In this document: piece after piece, positions 1-9,400 of the stretch
Numbering within the stretch: the first letter of the stretch is position 1
How the letters are laid out: each line of letters opens with the position of its first letter
NCBI GenBank assembly: GCA_949840955.1
Contig: CATKXV010000003.1
Location: 62,001-126,000, forward strand
DNA length: 64,000 nt
Reading direction: 5' to 3'
Source of the DNA: an uncultured Anaeroplasmataceae bacterium
GTDB taxonomy: Bacteria; Bacillota_I; Bacilli_A; Acholeplasmatales; Anaeroplasmataceae
Position numbers and translations under genes: made by a program
Notes under the pieces: generated by a model
What the model was told of the DNA's origin: nothing
What the model saw: the letters and a program-made list of their open reading frames with translations, nothing else
Database searches by the model: none

Positions 1-37
1 CCTCCGCTTCCAATAATATCATTTCTAATTCTTCCAT
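1..37 (-). CDS. frr: Ribosome recycling factor, N-terminal 12 codons (partial)
   Basis: Only the first 12 codons are inside the window (starts MEELEMILLEAE); the rest lies left of position 1. An ATG at 37 is preceded by AGGTGA with 5 nt spacing, and the start lies 8 nt after the pyrH stop, so the two are almost certainly co-transcribed. In Bacilli pyrH is followed by frr, whose product releases ribosomes from mRNA after termination, and frr N-termini have this acidic helical character. The assignment rests on synteny plus this short start and not on a diagnostic motif. Confidence 0.62.
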   Translation of the reverse strand, partial: MEELEMILLEAE

Positions 38-45
38 TTTTTCAC

Positions 46-756
46 CTACTTCACCTTTACAAAAGTTCCTATTTTTTCGCCCTTGACTGCTCGAACAATA
101 TTTCCTTCTGTATTCATATTAAATACGATAATGTTGAGTCCATTATCCTTACATAAGGATGCAGCTGTAGCATCCATTACCTTTAAATCCTTAGATAAAA
201 TCTCAGCAAAGGTTAATTCACTATAAAGCTTTGCCTCTGGATTTATTCGAGGATCAGAATCATATACACCTTCTGTTTTATTCTTAGCCATAAGAACAAT
301 TTCAGCATCGATTTCTGTAGCTCTTAAAACACAAGCAGTATCTGTAGAAAAGTAAGGTGATCCAATACCACCAACAAAAATACAAACACGCCCTTTTTCC
401 AAATGACGAACTGCTCTTCTTCTAATATATGGCTCTGTGATTTCATTGATGGTAAGAGCAGACAAAACTCTTGTTGGAACGCCCAATTGCTCTAAAGCAT
501 CCTGTACTGCAAGACCATTCATGATTGTAGCAAGCATTCCCATATAATCTGCCTGTGCACGCTCCATACCCAACTCAGAGGCTGTTTTTCCTCTCCATAT
601 GTTTCCGCCACCAACAACAATGCCTATTTCAACTCCAAGATCATGAGCATCCTTTATTTGCTTAGCAATGGATCGAACAGTGACAGAATCAATACCAAAG
701 CTAGTTTCACCTTTAATTGCTTCTCCACTCATTTTCAATAAAACGCGCTTGTACAT
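46..756 (-). CDS. pyrH: UMP kinase
   Basis: Phosphorylates UMP to UDP with ATP, the entry to UTP/CTP synthesis; a cytosolic homohexamer in bacteria. The 236-aa product has the amino-acid-kinase fold signatures of PyrH: the N-terminal [11 protein letters not shown] phosphate-binding loop, [10 protein letters not shown], the ADYMGMLAT segment, and [12 protein letters not shown] near the nucleotide site. Length fits the family (about 240 aa). I chose the ATG at 756 over one nine codons upstream (783) because AAGGAGG lies 8-9 nt before it, and the upstream codons overlap that site. It is the third gene of the rpsB-tsf-pyrH-frr cluster. Confidence 0.97.
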   Translation of the reverse strand: MYKRVLLKMSGEAIKGETSFGIDSVTVRSIAKQIKDAHDLGVEIGIVVGGGNIWRGKTASELGMERAQADYMGMLATIMNGLAVQDALEQLGVPTRVLSALTINEITEPYIRRRAVRHLEKGRVCIFVGGIGSPYFSTDTACVLRATEIDAEIVLMAKNKTEGVYDSDPRINPEAKLYSELTFAEILSKDLKVMDATAASLCKDNGLNIIVFNMNTEGNIVRAVKGEKIGTFVKVK

Positions 757-820
757 ATTCTTTTCCTCCTTATTTATATACAAAAATAAGGAAAGGCCAG
801 TAGCCTCCCCTTAAACATAA

Positions 821-1726
821 TTACTTGAAAGCTGCTGACTGTGCTGCAACCTCAGCGGCAAAATCATTTACTTGTTTTTCAATACCTTCACCAACCTCAA
901 GACGTGTAAAGAACACAACCTGAGATTTAGCACCCTTAACATATGCATCAACTGTTTGATCAGGGTTCTTAACAAAAGCTTGAGATAATAAGCAAATCTC
1001 CTTTAAATTTTTATCAAGACGTCCTGGGACAATACGCTCAGCAATAATATTTTCAGGCTTTGGTTTAGCAGCAGAAGCATTTTCATTTAATGCTGCAGCT
1101 AAAATAATTTCTCTTTCCTTTTCAATCACATCAGCTGGAATATCTTCACTAGAAATATATTTTGGATTGAGTGCAGCAACATGCATAGCAATATCCTTAG
1201 CCACTACATCATCATTTCCAGTAAGAATTGTAATGGTTACAATTCTACCCTTCATATGCTTATAAGCACCAAATACCTCATCACTCTTCTTTTCAATAAC
1301 GCTAACACGACGTAAGGTAATCTTTTCTCCAATAACTCCAGATGCCTCTAAAATCACTGTATTTAAATCCTTGCCATCTACAGAAACAGCTAAAGCCTCT
1401 TCTGTGTTCGTAGCATTAGAATTAGCAATAATTTCGCCAACCTTATCTAAAAGATTTAAAAATTTTTCATTTTGAGCAACAAAATCTGTTTGAGAGTTTA
1501 ATTCAAATACAACACATTTATTTCCAGAAATACGATAAGAGCATAGGCCCTCTGCTGCAACAGCACTTTCCTTCTTTACTGCCTTTGCAATACCCTTTTC
1601 ACGAAGCCATGTAACAGCTTCTTCCATATTTCCGTTTGTAGCATCCAATGCTTTTTTACAATCTAGCATTCCTGCAGATGTTTTCTCACGTAATTCTTTT
1701 ACCATTTGTGCAGTAATATTTGCCAT
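821..1726 (-). CDS. tsf: Elongation factor Ts
   Basis: Nucleotide exchange factor that regenerates EF-Tu-GTP in the cytosol. The 301-aa protein has the N-terminal UBA-like helix (VKELREKTSAGMLDCKKAL), the EF-Tu-contacting TDFVAQNEKF motif, and two core subdomains, matching a full-length EF-Ts. The start at 1726 has AGGAGGAAC just upstream. It lies 17 nt after rpsB and 64 nt before pyrH, so it is part of one translation operon driven by the promoter at 2693-2721. Confidence 0.97.
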   Translation of the reverse strand: MANITAQMVKELREKTSAGMLDCKKALDATNGNMEEAVTWLREKGIAKAVKKESAVAAEGLCSYRISGNKCVVFELNSQTDFVAQNEKFLNLLDKVGEIIANSNATNTEEALAVSVDGKDLNTVILEASGVIGEKITLRRVSVIEKKSDEVFGAYKHMKGRIVTITILTGNDDVVAKDIAMHVAALNPKYISSEDIPADVIEKEREIILAAALNENASAAKPKPENIIAERIVPGRLDKNLKEICLLSQAFVKNPDQTVDAYVKGAKSQVVFFTRLEVGEGIEKQVNDFAAEVAAQSAAFK

Positions 1727-1743
1727 AAAATGTTCCTCCTGTA

Positions 1744-2574
1744 TTATTCAGCTGGTGCTTCTTCTACCTTAGCAGGTTTCTTAGCAACAGGCTTTTTTGC
1801 CTTAGGTGTATCCTTAGTAGCATGCTTATCCTTAGTGATTTCCTCACTTAAATTAACCTCTTCAGGCTCAGTAAACTTTTCTACCTCTCCACCATTAGCC
1901 TCGATGACAGCATTTGCCATAACCCATGTAACAAGCTTAACTGCACGAATTGCATCATCATTTGCTGGAATAACATAGTCCACATCATCAGGATCACAGT
2001 TTGTATCCACAATTCCAAATACTGGAATATTTAATTTACGTGCTTCTAAAATAGCATTGCGCTCCTTACGAGGGTCTACGATAAATAAAGCATTTGGAAG
2101 CTTTTGCATATCCTTAATACCGCCTAAGAACTTTTCAAGCTTATTTCTTTCGGCTATAAGTCCAATAACTTCCTTCTTAGGTAGCTTTTCAAAATCTCCA
2201 TTTTCTTCCATTTTGTAAAGATCATGAAGCTTATTGATTCTTTTCTTAATTGTCTTAAAATTGGTTAAAGTACCACCAAGCCATCTTTGGTTTACATAGA
2301 ATTGACCAGAACGAGTAGCCTCCTCCATTACAGCCTCCTGAGCTTGTTTCTTTGTACCAACAAATAGTACTCTTCCTTCATTTTTAACGATTTCTAACAA
2401 AGCTGCATATGCATTTTCGATTTGATTTGCAGTCTTTTGTAAATCGATGATGTAAATTCCATTTCTAGCTGTAAAAATATACTTTGCCATCTTTGGATTC
2501 CATCTACGAGTTGCATGTCCAAAATGAACACCAGACTCTAATAATTGTTTCATTGAAACTACGGTTTCTTCCAT
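1744..2574 (-). CDS. rpsB: 30S ribosomal protein S2
   Basis: Small-subunit ribosomal protein. The 276-aa product has the classic S2 opening ([19 protein letters not shown]), the family segments [27 protein letters not shown] and [19 protein letters not shown], and the C-terminal [13 protein letters not shown] block. A Lys/Ala/Glu-rich tail of about 35 residues extends beyond the usual core. The start at 2574 has AAAGGAG 7 nt upstream. It is the first gene of the rpsB-tsf-pyrH-frr operon, with its own promoter and a roughly 110-nt leader that may be structured. Confidence 0.98.
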   Translation of the reverse strand: MEETVVSMKQLLESGVHFGHATRRWNPKMAKYIFTARNGIYIIDLQKTANQIENAYAALLEIVKNEGRVLFVGTKKQAQEAVMEEATRSGQFYVNQRWLGGTLTNFKTIKKRINKLHDLYKMEENGDFEKLPKKEVIGLIAERNKLEKFLGGIKDMQKLPNALFIVDPRKERNAILEARKLNIPVFGIVDTNCDPDDVDYVIPANDDAIRAVKLVTWVMANAVIEANGGEVEKFTEPEEVNLSEEITKDKHATKDTPKAKKPVAKKPAKVEEAPAE

Positions 2575-2686
2575 TTTCTTTTCTCCTTTTTATTTTTGTT
2601 TTTTTCCTCTGCCCTTTTCAACACTTGCCTCCATCAATTTTACTTGCACACGACGACAAACTCAAAGGACATGTGTATTTTGTGCC
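2575..2686 (-). promoter_or_regulatory. rpsB 5' leader, candidate S2 autoregulatory RNA
   Basis: About 110 nt separate the predicted transcription start from the rpsB start codon. The 5' part of the RNA reads AAAGG-CACA ... CCTTT ... TGTGC. AAAGG can pair with CCTTT and CACA/GCACA with TGTG/TGTGC, in the interleaved order 1-2-1'-2' of an H-type pseudoknot. A G/A-rich stretch follows before the Shine-Dalgarno. S2 represses its own mRNA in other bacteria (established for E. coli); a role here is inferred only from complementarity seen by eye. Confidence 0.4.
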
Positions 2687-2692
2687 TTTAAT

Positions 2693-2721
2693 ATAATAAC
2701 ACAGGTTCAATTAAAATTCAA
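2693..2721 (-). promoter_or_regulatory. Promoter for rpsB-tsf-pyrH-frr
   Basis: SigA-type promoter on the minus strand: -35 TTGAAT (2716-2721), 17-nt spacer, -10 TATTAT (2693-2698). The predicted start is near 2686. Confidence 0.75.
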
Positions 2722-2748
2722 GAAAAACTTATAATTCCAACTAAAAAC

Positions 2749-2777
2749 AAAAAAGATTCTGCTTTTTACACAGAATC
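2749..2777 (-). terminator. Terminator of the 2787-3473 lipoprotein gene
   Basis: Minus-strand hairpin GATTCTG / CAGAATC (7 bp, 9-nt loop; arms at 2771-2777 and 2755-2761) followed by a run of six T. It separates the lipoprotein gene from the rpsB promoter just downstream. Confidence 0.85.
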
Positions 2778-2786
2778 CTTCGTTTC

Positions 2787-3473
2787 CTATTCTTCACTTG
2801 GAAGCAAATTTTTGTCTGTTAATGTGATGGTCTGATGCTTTATACCCTCTGTATACTCCTTCACACTAGATTCATAAGTAAAGGCATAATATACAGGAAC
2901 AAAAATAAATACCTTAGTATAATCCTGCGTACCATCATTATAAATACAATAGGTTGGTAGATATGCAACCACTAATGTAGCCTTATCCTCTTCCTTGGAG
3001 CTGTACTCCTTAGGAAGCTTTACACCATACGCTAAGGATAGCTTTCCAAAAAGTGTTTCACTATACCCTTCTGTACTTTTGAAGGTATGCCCTATAAAAT
3101 CTTCCGTAATTCCATACTCCTTATGGTTCATTTCTGTCATAAAGGAAGCTGCATCCGTAGATGGAATTTGATCGTTAAAATAAAGTATTTTTAAATTAAT
3201 TTGCTTAAAACGATCATTCATATATTCATCTAATTCTATTGTCTGATAAAATAAAGTATCCTTAGGATTTTCAGCAATTAAAACATCAGAATAAGCCTTA
3301 CTTTTATCTAAATCCTTATGTAAGCTTTTCCCATTTTGTACCTGATTCAAATTTAAAGCCTCTGCTAAAGCCTTTTGAGGATAATCACGAATGACCTCTC
3401 TTTTTGCTTTAGTTCCACAGCTACTTAAGCCTATTAACATGAAAATGGAACATACCATAAAAAACTTCTTCAT
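2787..3473 (-). CDS. Uncharacterised lipoprotein
   Basis: The 228-aa product starts MKKFF, has a hydrophobic core, and then the lipobox GLSSC with Cys at about residue 20, so it should be lipid-anchored outside the membrane. The mature part has no domain I recognise; it is mixed charged/beta with several Tyr-rich stretches. The start at 3473 has AAAGGAG upstream. It has its own promoter (3501-3529) and terminator (2749-2777), so it is monocistronic, yet it sits between xerC and rpsB where many Bacilli carry hslV-hslU-codY. Function unknown. Confidence 0.85.
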   Translation of the reverse strand: MKKFFMVCSIFMLIGLSSCGTKAKREVIRDYPQKALAEALNLNQVQNGKSLHKDLDKSKAYSDVLIAENPKDTLFYQTIELDEYMNDRFKQINLKILYFNDQIPSTDAASFMTEMNHKEYGITEDFIGHTFKSTEGYSETLFGKLSLAYGVKLPKEYSSKEEDKATLVVAYLPTYCIYNDGTQDYTKVFIFVPVYYAFTYESSVKEYTEGIKHQTITLTDKNLLPSEE

Positions 3474-3500
3474 TTATCTATTCTCCTTTGAACATAAAAA

Positions 3501-3529
3501 ATTATATCAAAAAAACATAAGTTATACAA
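3501..3529 (-). promoter_or_regulatory. Promoter of lipoprotein gene
   Basis: -35 TTGTAT (3524-3529), 17-nt spacer, -10 TATAAT (3501-3506) with an extended TGA in front of the -10. Predicted leader is about 20 nt. Confidence 0.75.
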
Positions 3530-3544
3530 GTAAAATGTAACAAA

Positions 3545-4474
3545 CTACTCCTTTGGATCCTTTTTTTGAGCTCTAGGATGGCTTAGCTCATAGGATTTCT
3601 TAACATTTTCAAAGGTAACATGGGTGTAAATTTGGGTTGTTGATAAATTCTCATGACCTAAAAGCTCTTGTACACTTCTTAAATCTGCACCATGATTTAA
3701 AAGTGCAGTTGCAAAGCTATGTCTCAGCATATGTGGGGAAAGATGAAACGTTTCTCCACAATCTCTTATGAGCTTATTGAGTATAACACGTACCCCTCTA
3801 GGTGTAAGTGTAGTACCATTCTTATTCAAAAAAACAGATCGATTCTCTTGATCCTTAGACAAATATAAAAGATCTAACCGGTATGTAGAAATATACCGTC
3901 TTAAATCGGAAGCCATTTGCTCGTACATTATGACGATACGATCCTTGCTTCCTTTTCCATGAACCACAATAGATAGCTCATTAAAATCAATATCCTTTAT
4001 TTTCAGTCCACAAAGCTCACTCACACGCAAGCCACAGCCATAGAGTACCTCTAATATGCAATAATTTCTTAATCCTAGGGGTGTATTTTGATCGCAAATT
4101 TGAAAAAGCATCTCTATTTCACTTTCCTTTATCATCTTGGGCAATCTTTTTGGAGCCTTTGGAGCCTCTACCTCATCAAAATAATTTAGAGTGACCTCCC
4201 CATTTTTTAATAAGAATTCATAAAAGCTACGTAAAGAGGAAAGCTTTCTGCTTATACTTGTAGAAGCAAGGTTCAGCCCGGATAAATAGGAGATATAATT
4301 CTTACAAACACGACTATTTCTGATTTGCAATAATCCAGCAGCCATTTTTTCACTATGGATAAACTCATAAAATTCATGAATATCTGTCTGATAGCTAATG
4401 ATAGTATAATTCGAATAATTTTTAACATCCCTTAAGTAATCTAAGAATTCTGTCATTGCCTCCTCTTCTGTCAT
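3545..4474 (-). CDS. xerC: Tyrosine recombinase XerC/CodV
   Basis: Site-specific recombinase that, with XerD, resolves chromosome dimers at dif. The 309-aa protein has the N-terminal SAM-like DNA-binding domain (about residues 7-95) and the catalytic domain with Arg in [12 protein letters not shown], Lys in GKGSKDR, the HMLRHSFAT His/Arg box, [15 protein letters not shown] and the Tyr nucleophile in that last motif. The start overlaps the trmFO stop as ATGA (4 nt); a second ATG six codons in is possible. The trmFO-xerC pairing is the conserved Bacilli codV locus, which argues for the housekeeping recombinase and not a phage integrase. Confidence 0.94.
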   Translation of the reverse strand: MTEEEAMTEFLDYLRDVKNYSNYTIISYQTDIHEFYEFIHSEKMAAGLLQIRNSRVCKNYISYLSGLNLASTSISRKLSSLRSFYEFLLKNGEVTLNYFDEVEAPKAPKRLPKMIKESEIEMLFQICDQNTPLGLRNYCILEVLYGCGLRVSELCGLKIKDIDFNELSIVVHGKGSKDRIVIMYEQMASDLRRYISTYRLDLLYLSKDQENRSVFLNKNGTTLTPRGVRVILNKLIRDCGETFHLSPHMLRHSFATALLNHGADLRSVQELLGHENLSTTQIYTHVTFENVKKSYELSHPRAQKKDPKE

Positions 4475-5763
4475 AGCCTATGCACCTCTTCTTCCATTAC
4501 CCTTAAGGCACGCTTTGCATATAAGGCCTTACGCTCCTTCTTTTTGTGTGGCTCCTTCAATTCCTCCATAATACCAAAATTAGCATTCATAGGTTGAAAG
4601 CCATTAGGATTCGCATTGCAAATATACTTAGACATACTTCCCATAACCGTCGTTGCTGGAAATTCAACAAGATCCAATCCTTTTAAATACCGATCCATAT
4701 TAATTGCAGCATAAATCCCAGATGCAGCTGATTCAACATATCCCTCTACCCCACTAATTTGCCCAGCAAAAAATAAATTTGGATACTTTTTGGTTTGAAA
4801 GGTTGGATTTAATATTTTTGGAGCATTAATATATGTATTTTTATGCATTCTTCCATATTTAGCAAATCTAGCCTTTTCTAATCCGGGAATCATTTGAAAT
4901 ACTCTTTTTTGTTCTCCAAATTTTAGATGCGTTTGAAAGCCAACCAAATTGTACATTTGCTTTGCTGCATCATCCTGTCTAAGCTGAACTACAGCATATG
5001 GCTTTGATCCATCCGGACAAAGTAACCCTACTGGTTTCATAGGTCCGAAGGTTAGGGTTTGAGGCCCCCGCTTTGCCATAATCTCAATTGGCATACATCC
5101 TTCAAAAACCTTGATTTCAAAATCCTGAACCTCGGCTCCCTCTGCTGTAATAAGCGCATCATAAAACCGATCAAATTCTTCTTTTGTAAAGGGACAATTA
5201 TAATAGGAGGGTGTTCCCTTATCATATCTTGATTTTAGATAAACCTTAGAATAATCAATAGAATCTGCATAAATAATAGGAGCCTGGGCATCAAAAAAAT
5301 AAAAATCATCTGCATCAAATAATCTTTTAATTTCTAGGCTTAAGGCATCTGTTGTTAATGGTCCTGTAGCTATAATCGTAGGTAGATTGGGATCAAGGGA
5401 TGTGACCTCTTCTTCGATGATTTGAACATTTTTCAAGGCTTTGATTTTTTGAGTTACAGCTAAAGAAAAGCCCTCACGATCAACAGCTAAAGCACCCCCT
5501 GCCTCAACACTATGTGCTCTTGCACATTGGATAATAAGTGAATCAAGTAGCTCCATCTCTTTTTTTAATATGCCACAGGCATTTTCTAAGGAATCGCTTC
5601 GTAAGGAATTTGAGCATACCAATTCTGCAAATTGATCCGTTCGATGAGCAGGTGTCATTTTTTTAGGACGCATTTCATAAAGTGTTATTTCATATCCTTT
5701 TTTTGATAAATAATATGCTGCCTCAACTCCTGCAAGTCCTGCACCTATAATTTGTACCTTCAT
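4471..5763 (-). CDS. trmFO: Methylenetetrahydrofolate-tRNA-(uracil-5-)-methyltransferase TrmFO
   Basis: FAD- and folate-dependent enzyme that makes ribothymidine at U54 of tRNA in Gram-positives. The 430-aa protein begins with the FAD dinucleotide fold ([18 protein letters not shown]), followed by [13 protein letters not shown], the Cys in [11 protein letters not shown], the Cys in FEGCMPIE (the catalytic Cys region in the Bacillus enzyme), and a C-terminal [18 protein letters not shown] motif. Full length for the family. AAGGAGG lies upstream of 5763. It is co-transcribed with the HD gene 12 nt before it and xerC overlapping its stop. Confidence 0.96.
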   Translation of the reverse strand: MKVQIIGAGLAGVEAAYYLSKKGYEITLYEMRPKKMTPAHRTDQFAELVCSNSLRSDSLENACGILKKEMELLDSLIIQCARAHSVEAGGALAVDREGFSLAVTQKIKALKNVQIIEEEVTSLDPNLPTIIATGPLTTDALSLEIKRLFDADDFYFFDAQAPIIYADSIDYSKVYLKSRYDKGTPSYYNCPFTKEEFDRFYDALITAEGAEVQDFEIKVFEGCMPIEIMAKRGPQTLTFGPMKPVGLLCPDGSKPYAVVQLRQDDAAKQMYNLVGFQTHLKFGEQKRVFQMIPGLEKARFAKYGRMHKNTYINAPKILNPTFQTKKYPNLFFAGQISGVEGYVESAASGIYAAINMDRYLKGLDLVEFPATTVMGSMSKYICNANPNGFQPMNANFGIMEELKEPHKKKERKALYAKRALRVMEEEVHRL

Positions 5764-5775
5764 AGATATCCTCCT

Positions 5776-6405
5776 TCATTCCTCCAAAAATAAATCAAAT
5801 TTTAAATCATGTAAAAAGGATTGAATAAATTTCTTTTTTTCATCCCATATTTGCTTAGCTATAGGAGTAACCATATAATTTTGATTTAAAATATGAGCTG
5901 AATGCATCATAATTTCATTAAATACAGCATGATAGGAATCAGGCCCCTTATAGCCCTCAGCAAGTAAATCAAAAACCACTCCCAAAGCTCCCTCCTCATC
6001 AATAAGATCCGCTTCAAGTAAAATGACCATCTCTATGGGAGTTCCTTCTTTTTTTATAAGTCCTTTATCTGAATGACTTGCTATCATCTCATATACTGTA
6101 TCTGTAAAGCATCTTGGAAAGTTCATACGCTCAGCATAGGCTAAAAATATATCAGCTCCAAGCTTAGCATGAGGCTCTATCGCATTTAGAGCATAGCCAC
6201 AATCATGAAAGATAGCTGCTGTATAAACAATTTGCTCATCACAATGCTCTACCCCCTGAATGATTCTTTTTGTCCATCCTAAAACTCTTTGAATATGTTC
6301 AAAACGATTTCTAAAATATAGCTGTGGCTTTTGGCTTCTTATTCCCTTATTTTTAATTAAAATATGCTTGACATATTCTAACATATCCTCATAATTTAAA
6401 TTCAT
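5776..6405 (-). CDS. HD-domain phosphohydrolase
   Basis: The 209-aa protein has an HD metal site: His in FEHIQRV, His-Asp in IFHDCGYA, His in SHSDKG, and a final Asp in EADLIDEEG. The family hydrolyses phosphate esters of nucleotides or signalling nucleotides; the substrate here is not evident. I placed the start at 6405 and not at the ATG at 6411, because AGAGGA ends only 1-2 nt before 6411 but about 8 nt before 6405. First gene of an HD-trmFO-xerC run; no clear promoter is seen between it and the terminator at 6438-6473, so some read-through may feed it. Confidence 0.85.
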   Translation of the reverse strand: MNLNYEDMLEYVKHILIKNKGIRSQKPQLYFRNRFEHIQRVLGWTKRIIQGVEHCDEQIVYTAAIFHDCGYALNAIEPHAKLGADIFLAYAERMNFPRCFTDTVYEMIASHSDKGLIKKEGTPIEMVILLEADLIDEEGALGVVFDLLAEGYKGPDSYHAVFNEIMMHSAHILNQNYMVTPIAKQIWDEKKKFIQSFLHDLKFDLFLEE

Positions 6406-6437
6406 ATTCATTTCCTCTTTTATTCATTATAACACAT

Positions 6438-6473
6438 AAAAAGAAAAATGCCATTATGATTTTTCATAATAGC
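6438..6473 (-). terminator. Terminator of the giant surface-protein gene
   Basis: Ten-base-pair hairpin on the minus strand (arms 6464-6473 and 6450-6459, one G-T pair, 4-nt loop) followed by ATTTTTCTTTTT. Confidence 0.88.
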
Positions 6474-6482
6474 ATACTTCTT

Positions 6483-9400
6483 TTACTTAAAGGTATTCCA
6501 TATAATTTCAAGCAAAGGAGTTTCGTTTACTTGATAAGAATTTCTTAAATCGGCAGTTCCTGCCCCTAAAAATCCACTTTCCTTTTTACCATAATGACGA
6601 TGATTGCCATTATAGGTACACGCTATTAAATCTAAGGAAGCCTTTTGAAGTTCTGTACAATAGAAGCTAATTTCCTTAGCTTCATCCCTCGCTTTTTCAA
6701 AATTCATAGTACCGGTTTTTATAAAATAGAAGGCATCCGTTGCAATCATAGAGGCTTCCATTGCGATAGGGAAATAAACAGATACCAAGCCATCACAATT
6801 TTTAAAGGCATTGCTGCCAATTCTAGATAAGCTTTCATTCAAAATAAGCGTTTGTATCGTGGTATTTCCTGTAAAAGCACTAAACTTTTCCTTCGCATCA
6901 TTTGTCTGCTCTTTTATAGAGGTAACCTTCTTATAGCTTGAGCCTAACAAAGCGTATTCTGGGAAAATTAAAGTAGAAGCTGTTCCAGTATAGCTTGTAA
7001 TACTTGCAAAACCGTTCATATCCTCAAATTCAAAGTACTCCTGCTTTGTTGATGGATAACAAGTAAGGGTATGCGCTCCTTGAATATGCTTAACATCATC
7101 TAAAGATAAATAGGAGGTACTATCAGAAACCCATGCATTGATTTCAAAGCTTTCATAGGTTCCATTTGGCAATATATTTGATATATCGGTTTCTACATTT
7201 CTTCTTATATAATACCCATAATAATTTTTATTGTTCAATTCCTTTTTAGGAACCTCAAACTCTATGAGATCATAGGTTTCAAATATGGTATCCTCTTTAG
7301 CGTAGATTCTTAATTCTAGCCTTTGCATTTCTTCATTAAGGATAAATAAATTTACGAAATTTTTAATTATAAATTCTGGAGTTAACACCAAATTTGAATA
7401 TAGGAAATATCCATTATTGGATAGAATTGCATCCTCCTTTAAGAAAACCTCCTTATCCAGAGGATCCAAAAGATACTCCTCCTCCTTGAATTTTAAATAA
7501 AAATCCAAGCTTACCTCTTCGTATAAGGTAAAGAAATGATATATTCCACTCTTTAATTCATTACAGCTAATTGGGTTTCCTTCAGCATCCAAAAGACCCA
7601 TATACTGATATAAGGTCTGGCCTTCTATATGAATATTAAACATTTCCTGGAAATAGGATTCAAAATCAAAGCCCTCATAATAGCTTATGGTAGCTTCCTC
7701 TGCAAAATCAGAGGTTACAGTTATCTCGATTGTAACATCCCTTAATCTTGCAAAATAGCTATGATTATGATTATCCATATAAAGTTGATCTATATCCTCC
7801 ACAGGCTTTAGATAGGAGTCATCCAAATACCAGCCTACAAGCTCATAATATCTTTGCTGATCATTTATCATCAAAGGAACAATACTATGATTTTGGTAAG
7901 GGAAAATCAGCCTATCCCCTTCAGAATATTGCTTTACCATATTCATTCCATCAAGCAATTCAAAAATTACAGTATGCTTAATTTTACCATTAGAAATCCA
8001 GCTTCCATTAGAATATATGTATTCTTCATCCTTTTGGAACATCTGCTCATACTCATGAATATAGTCATATAATTCATCTAAGGCTACCTTTTGAACAACA
8101 AAGAAAGAATCATCGTTCTTTTGAATATTAGATAATACAAGATTATTACTATTTAAATTGATTACAGAAACCATAGAGAATTTAAAATTCGGAATGCTAT
8201 AAATCATTGGAACAAAAATGATATTTCCTTCTTCATCCAATACATAAGCACCACCTTCATCTGTTTTTGCAACAAGCTGTGATTGAAGGGTTGCCGTTAA
8301 ATTTCCTAAATTAAAATTATCAATCATTTCTCCCATATTCATTCCCAAAGTAAAGGTATCGGTTCCGATAACGACCTCGTTAACACATTGAGATGCATCC
8401 ACGAAGCCATCTCCTTTAGCCTCACTATTATAGATTAGATCTAATATTTTATTTGGTAAGCCAATTCCAAAATCCATAAGATAATAAATTATATTTTCCA
8501 TAAAGGTTGAATAATGGATTTGAACTCGGCGTATACTTATCCCCTTTTCAATTCTATTGATATAAACATAATCATCCTTATAATAAATTTGAACCTTCTT
8601 TTCTGACAGCATCGCAAATACATAAGGTATATCTAGCTCTGCAAGGATAATTGGCTTCCCCTGCTCATCTACATTTACCTTGATATCAACAGGTACCTTA
8701 ATATTAATCATGCTTAAAGCCTGAAGCGTAACTTGTCCAGTAATTTCAAAATTTTTCTCCATAGCATTGTGGTATAGTGCCTCAAATAAATAGGAAGCAT
8801 TGCTGATATCATAGTAATTCTCTAAATCTGTAGGAATATCTAGACTCAGCTCTTTTGAAGTGAATTCTAAATCCAATTGATTTAGCTTTAGATTCTTCTT
8901 TACATTTGTATAGGACACATATAAATTAGAAGCATGGATTCCCGTTATTTGATTCCCGGTTCTATCCAAATGAAATTCCATCACCTGTTCTTCATCTATC
9001 ATAGTAGGAAATAACGCACTTGCATAAATGGAAGCAAAAATAGAATTATTTTCTACACGAATGGAATGGAAGAAATGATTGAAATTTAAAACATTTGCTT
9101 CTTCTGTAAGAGATACACTTGGAAGATCTATCTTCATCAATTGAACCACAGATTCAATTAAGGCCTCTATTCCTGTATAGGTTGATTTGACTTTAATTAC
9201 AGCAGATGGATCCTCAGCATTATTTCCATAGGTTGCAAATACCATTGCTGTATCAAAATCTGCTCCTAAAGTATGTAATGTTGATAAGGAAATGATCTCG
9301 ATATCCAATTGGTGCCAGCCTACTTGCTCTTGGTTCTTATATTCTTGAATCATTGCAGTTAAGCGAGCATCAAATTCATTATTTTCTAAAAGCTTTATAT

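Noticed and set aside
1706-1978. Plus-strand ORF opposite rpsB/tsf
   Set aside because: It lies antisense to two conserved genes and has no ribosome site or family similarity.
3545-4474. Phage or integrative-element integrase
   Set aside because: The gene is translationally coupled to trmFO, as codV/xerC is in Bacilli, and no att-like repeats, phage genes or tRNA target are present.
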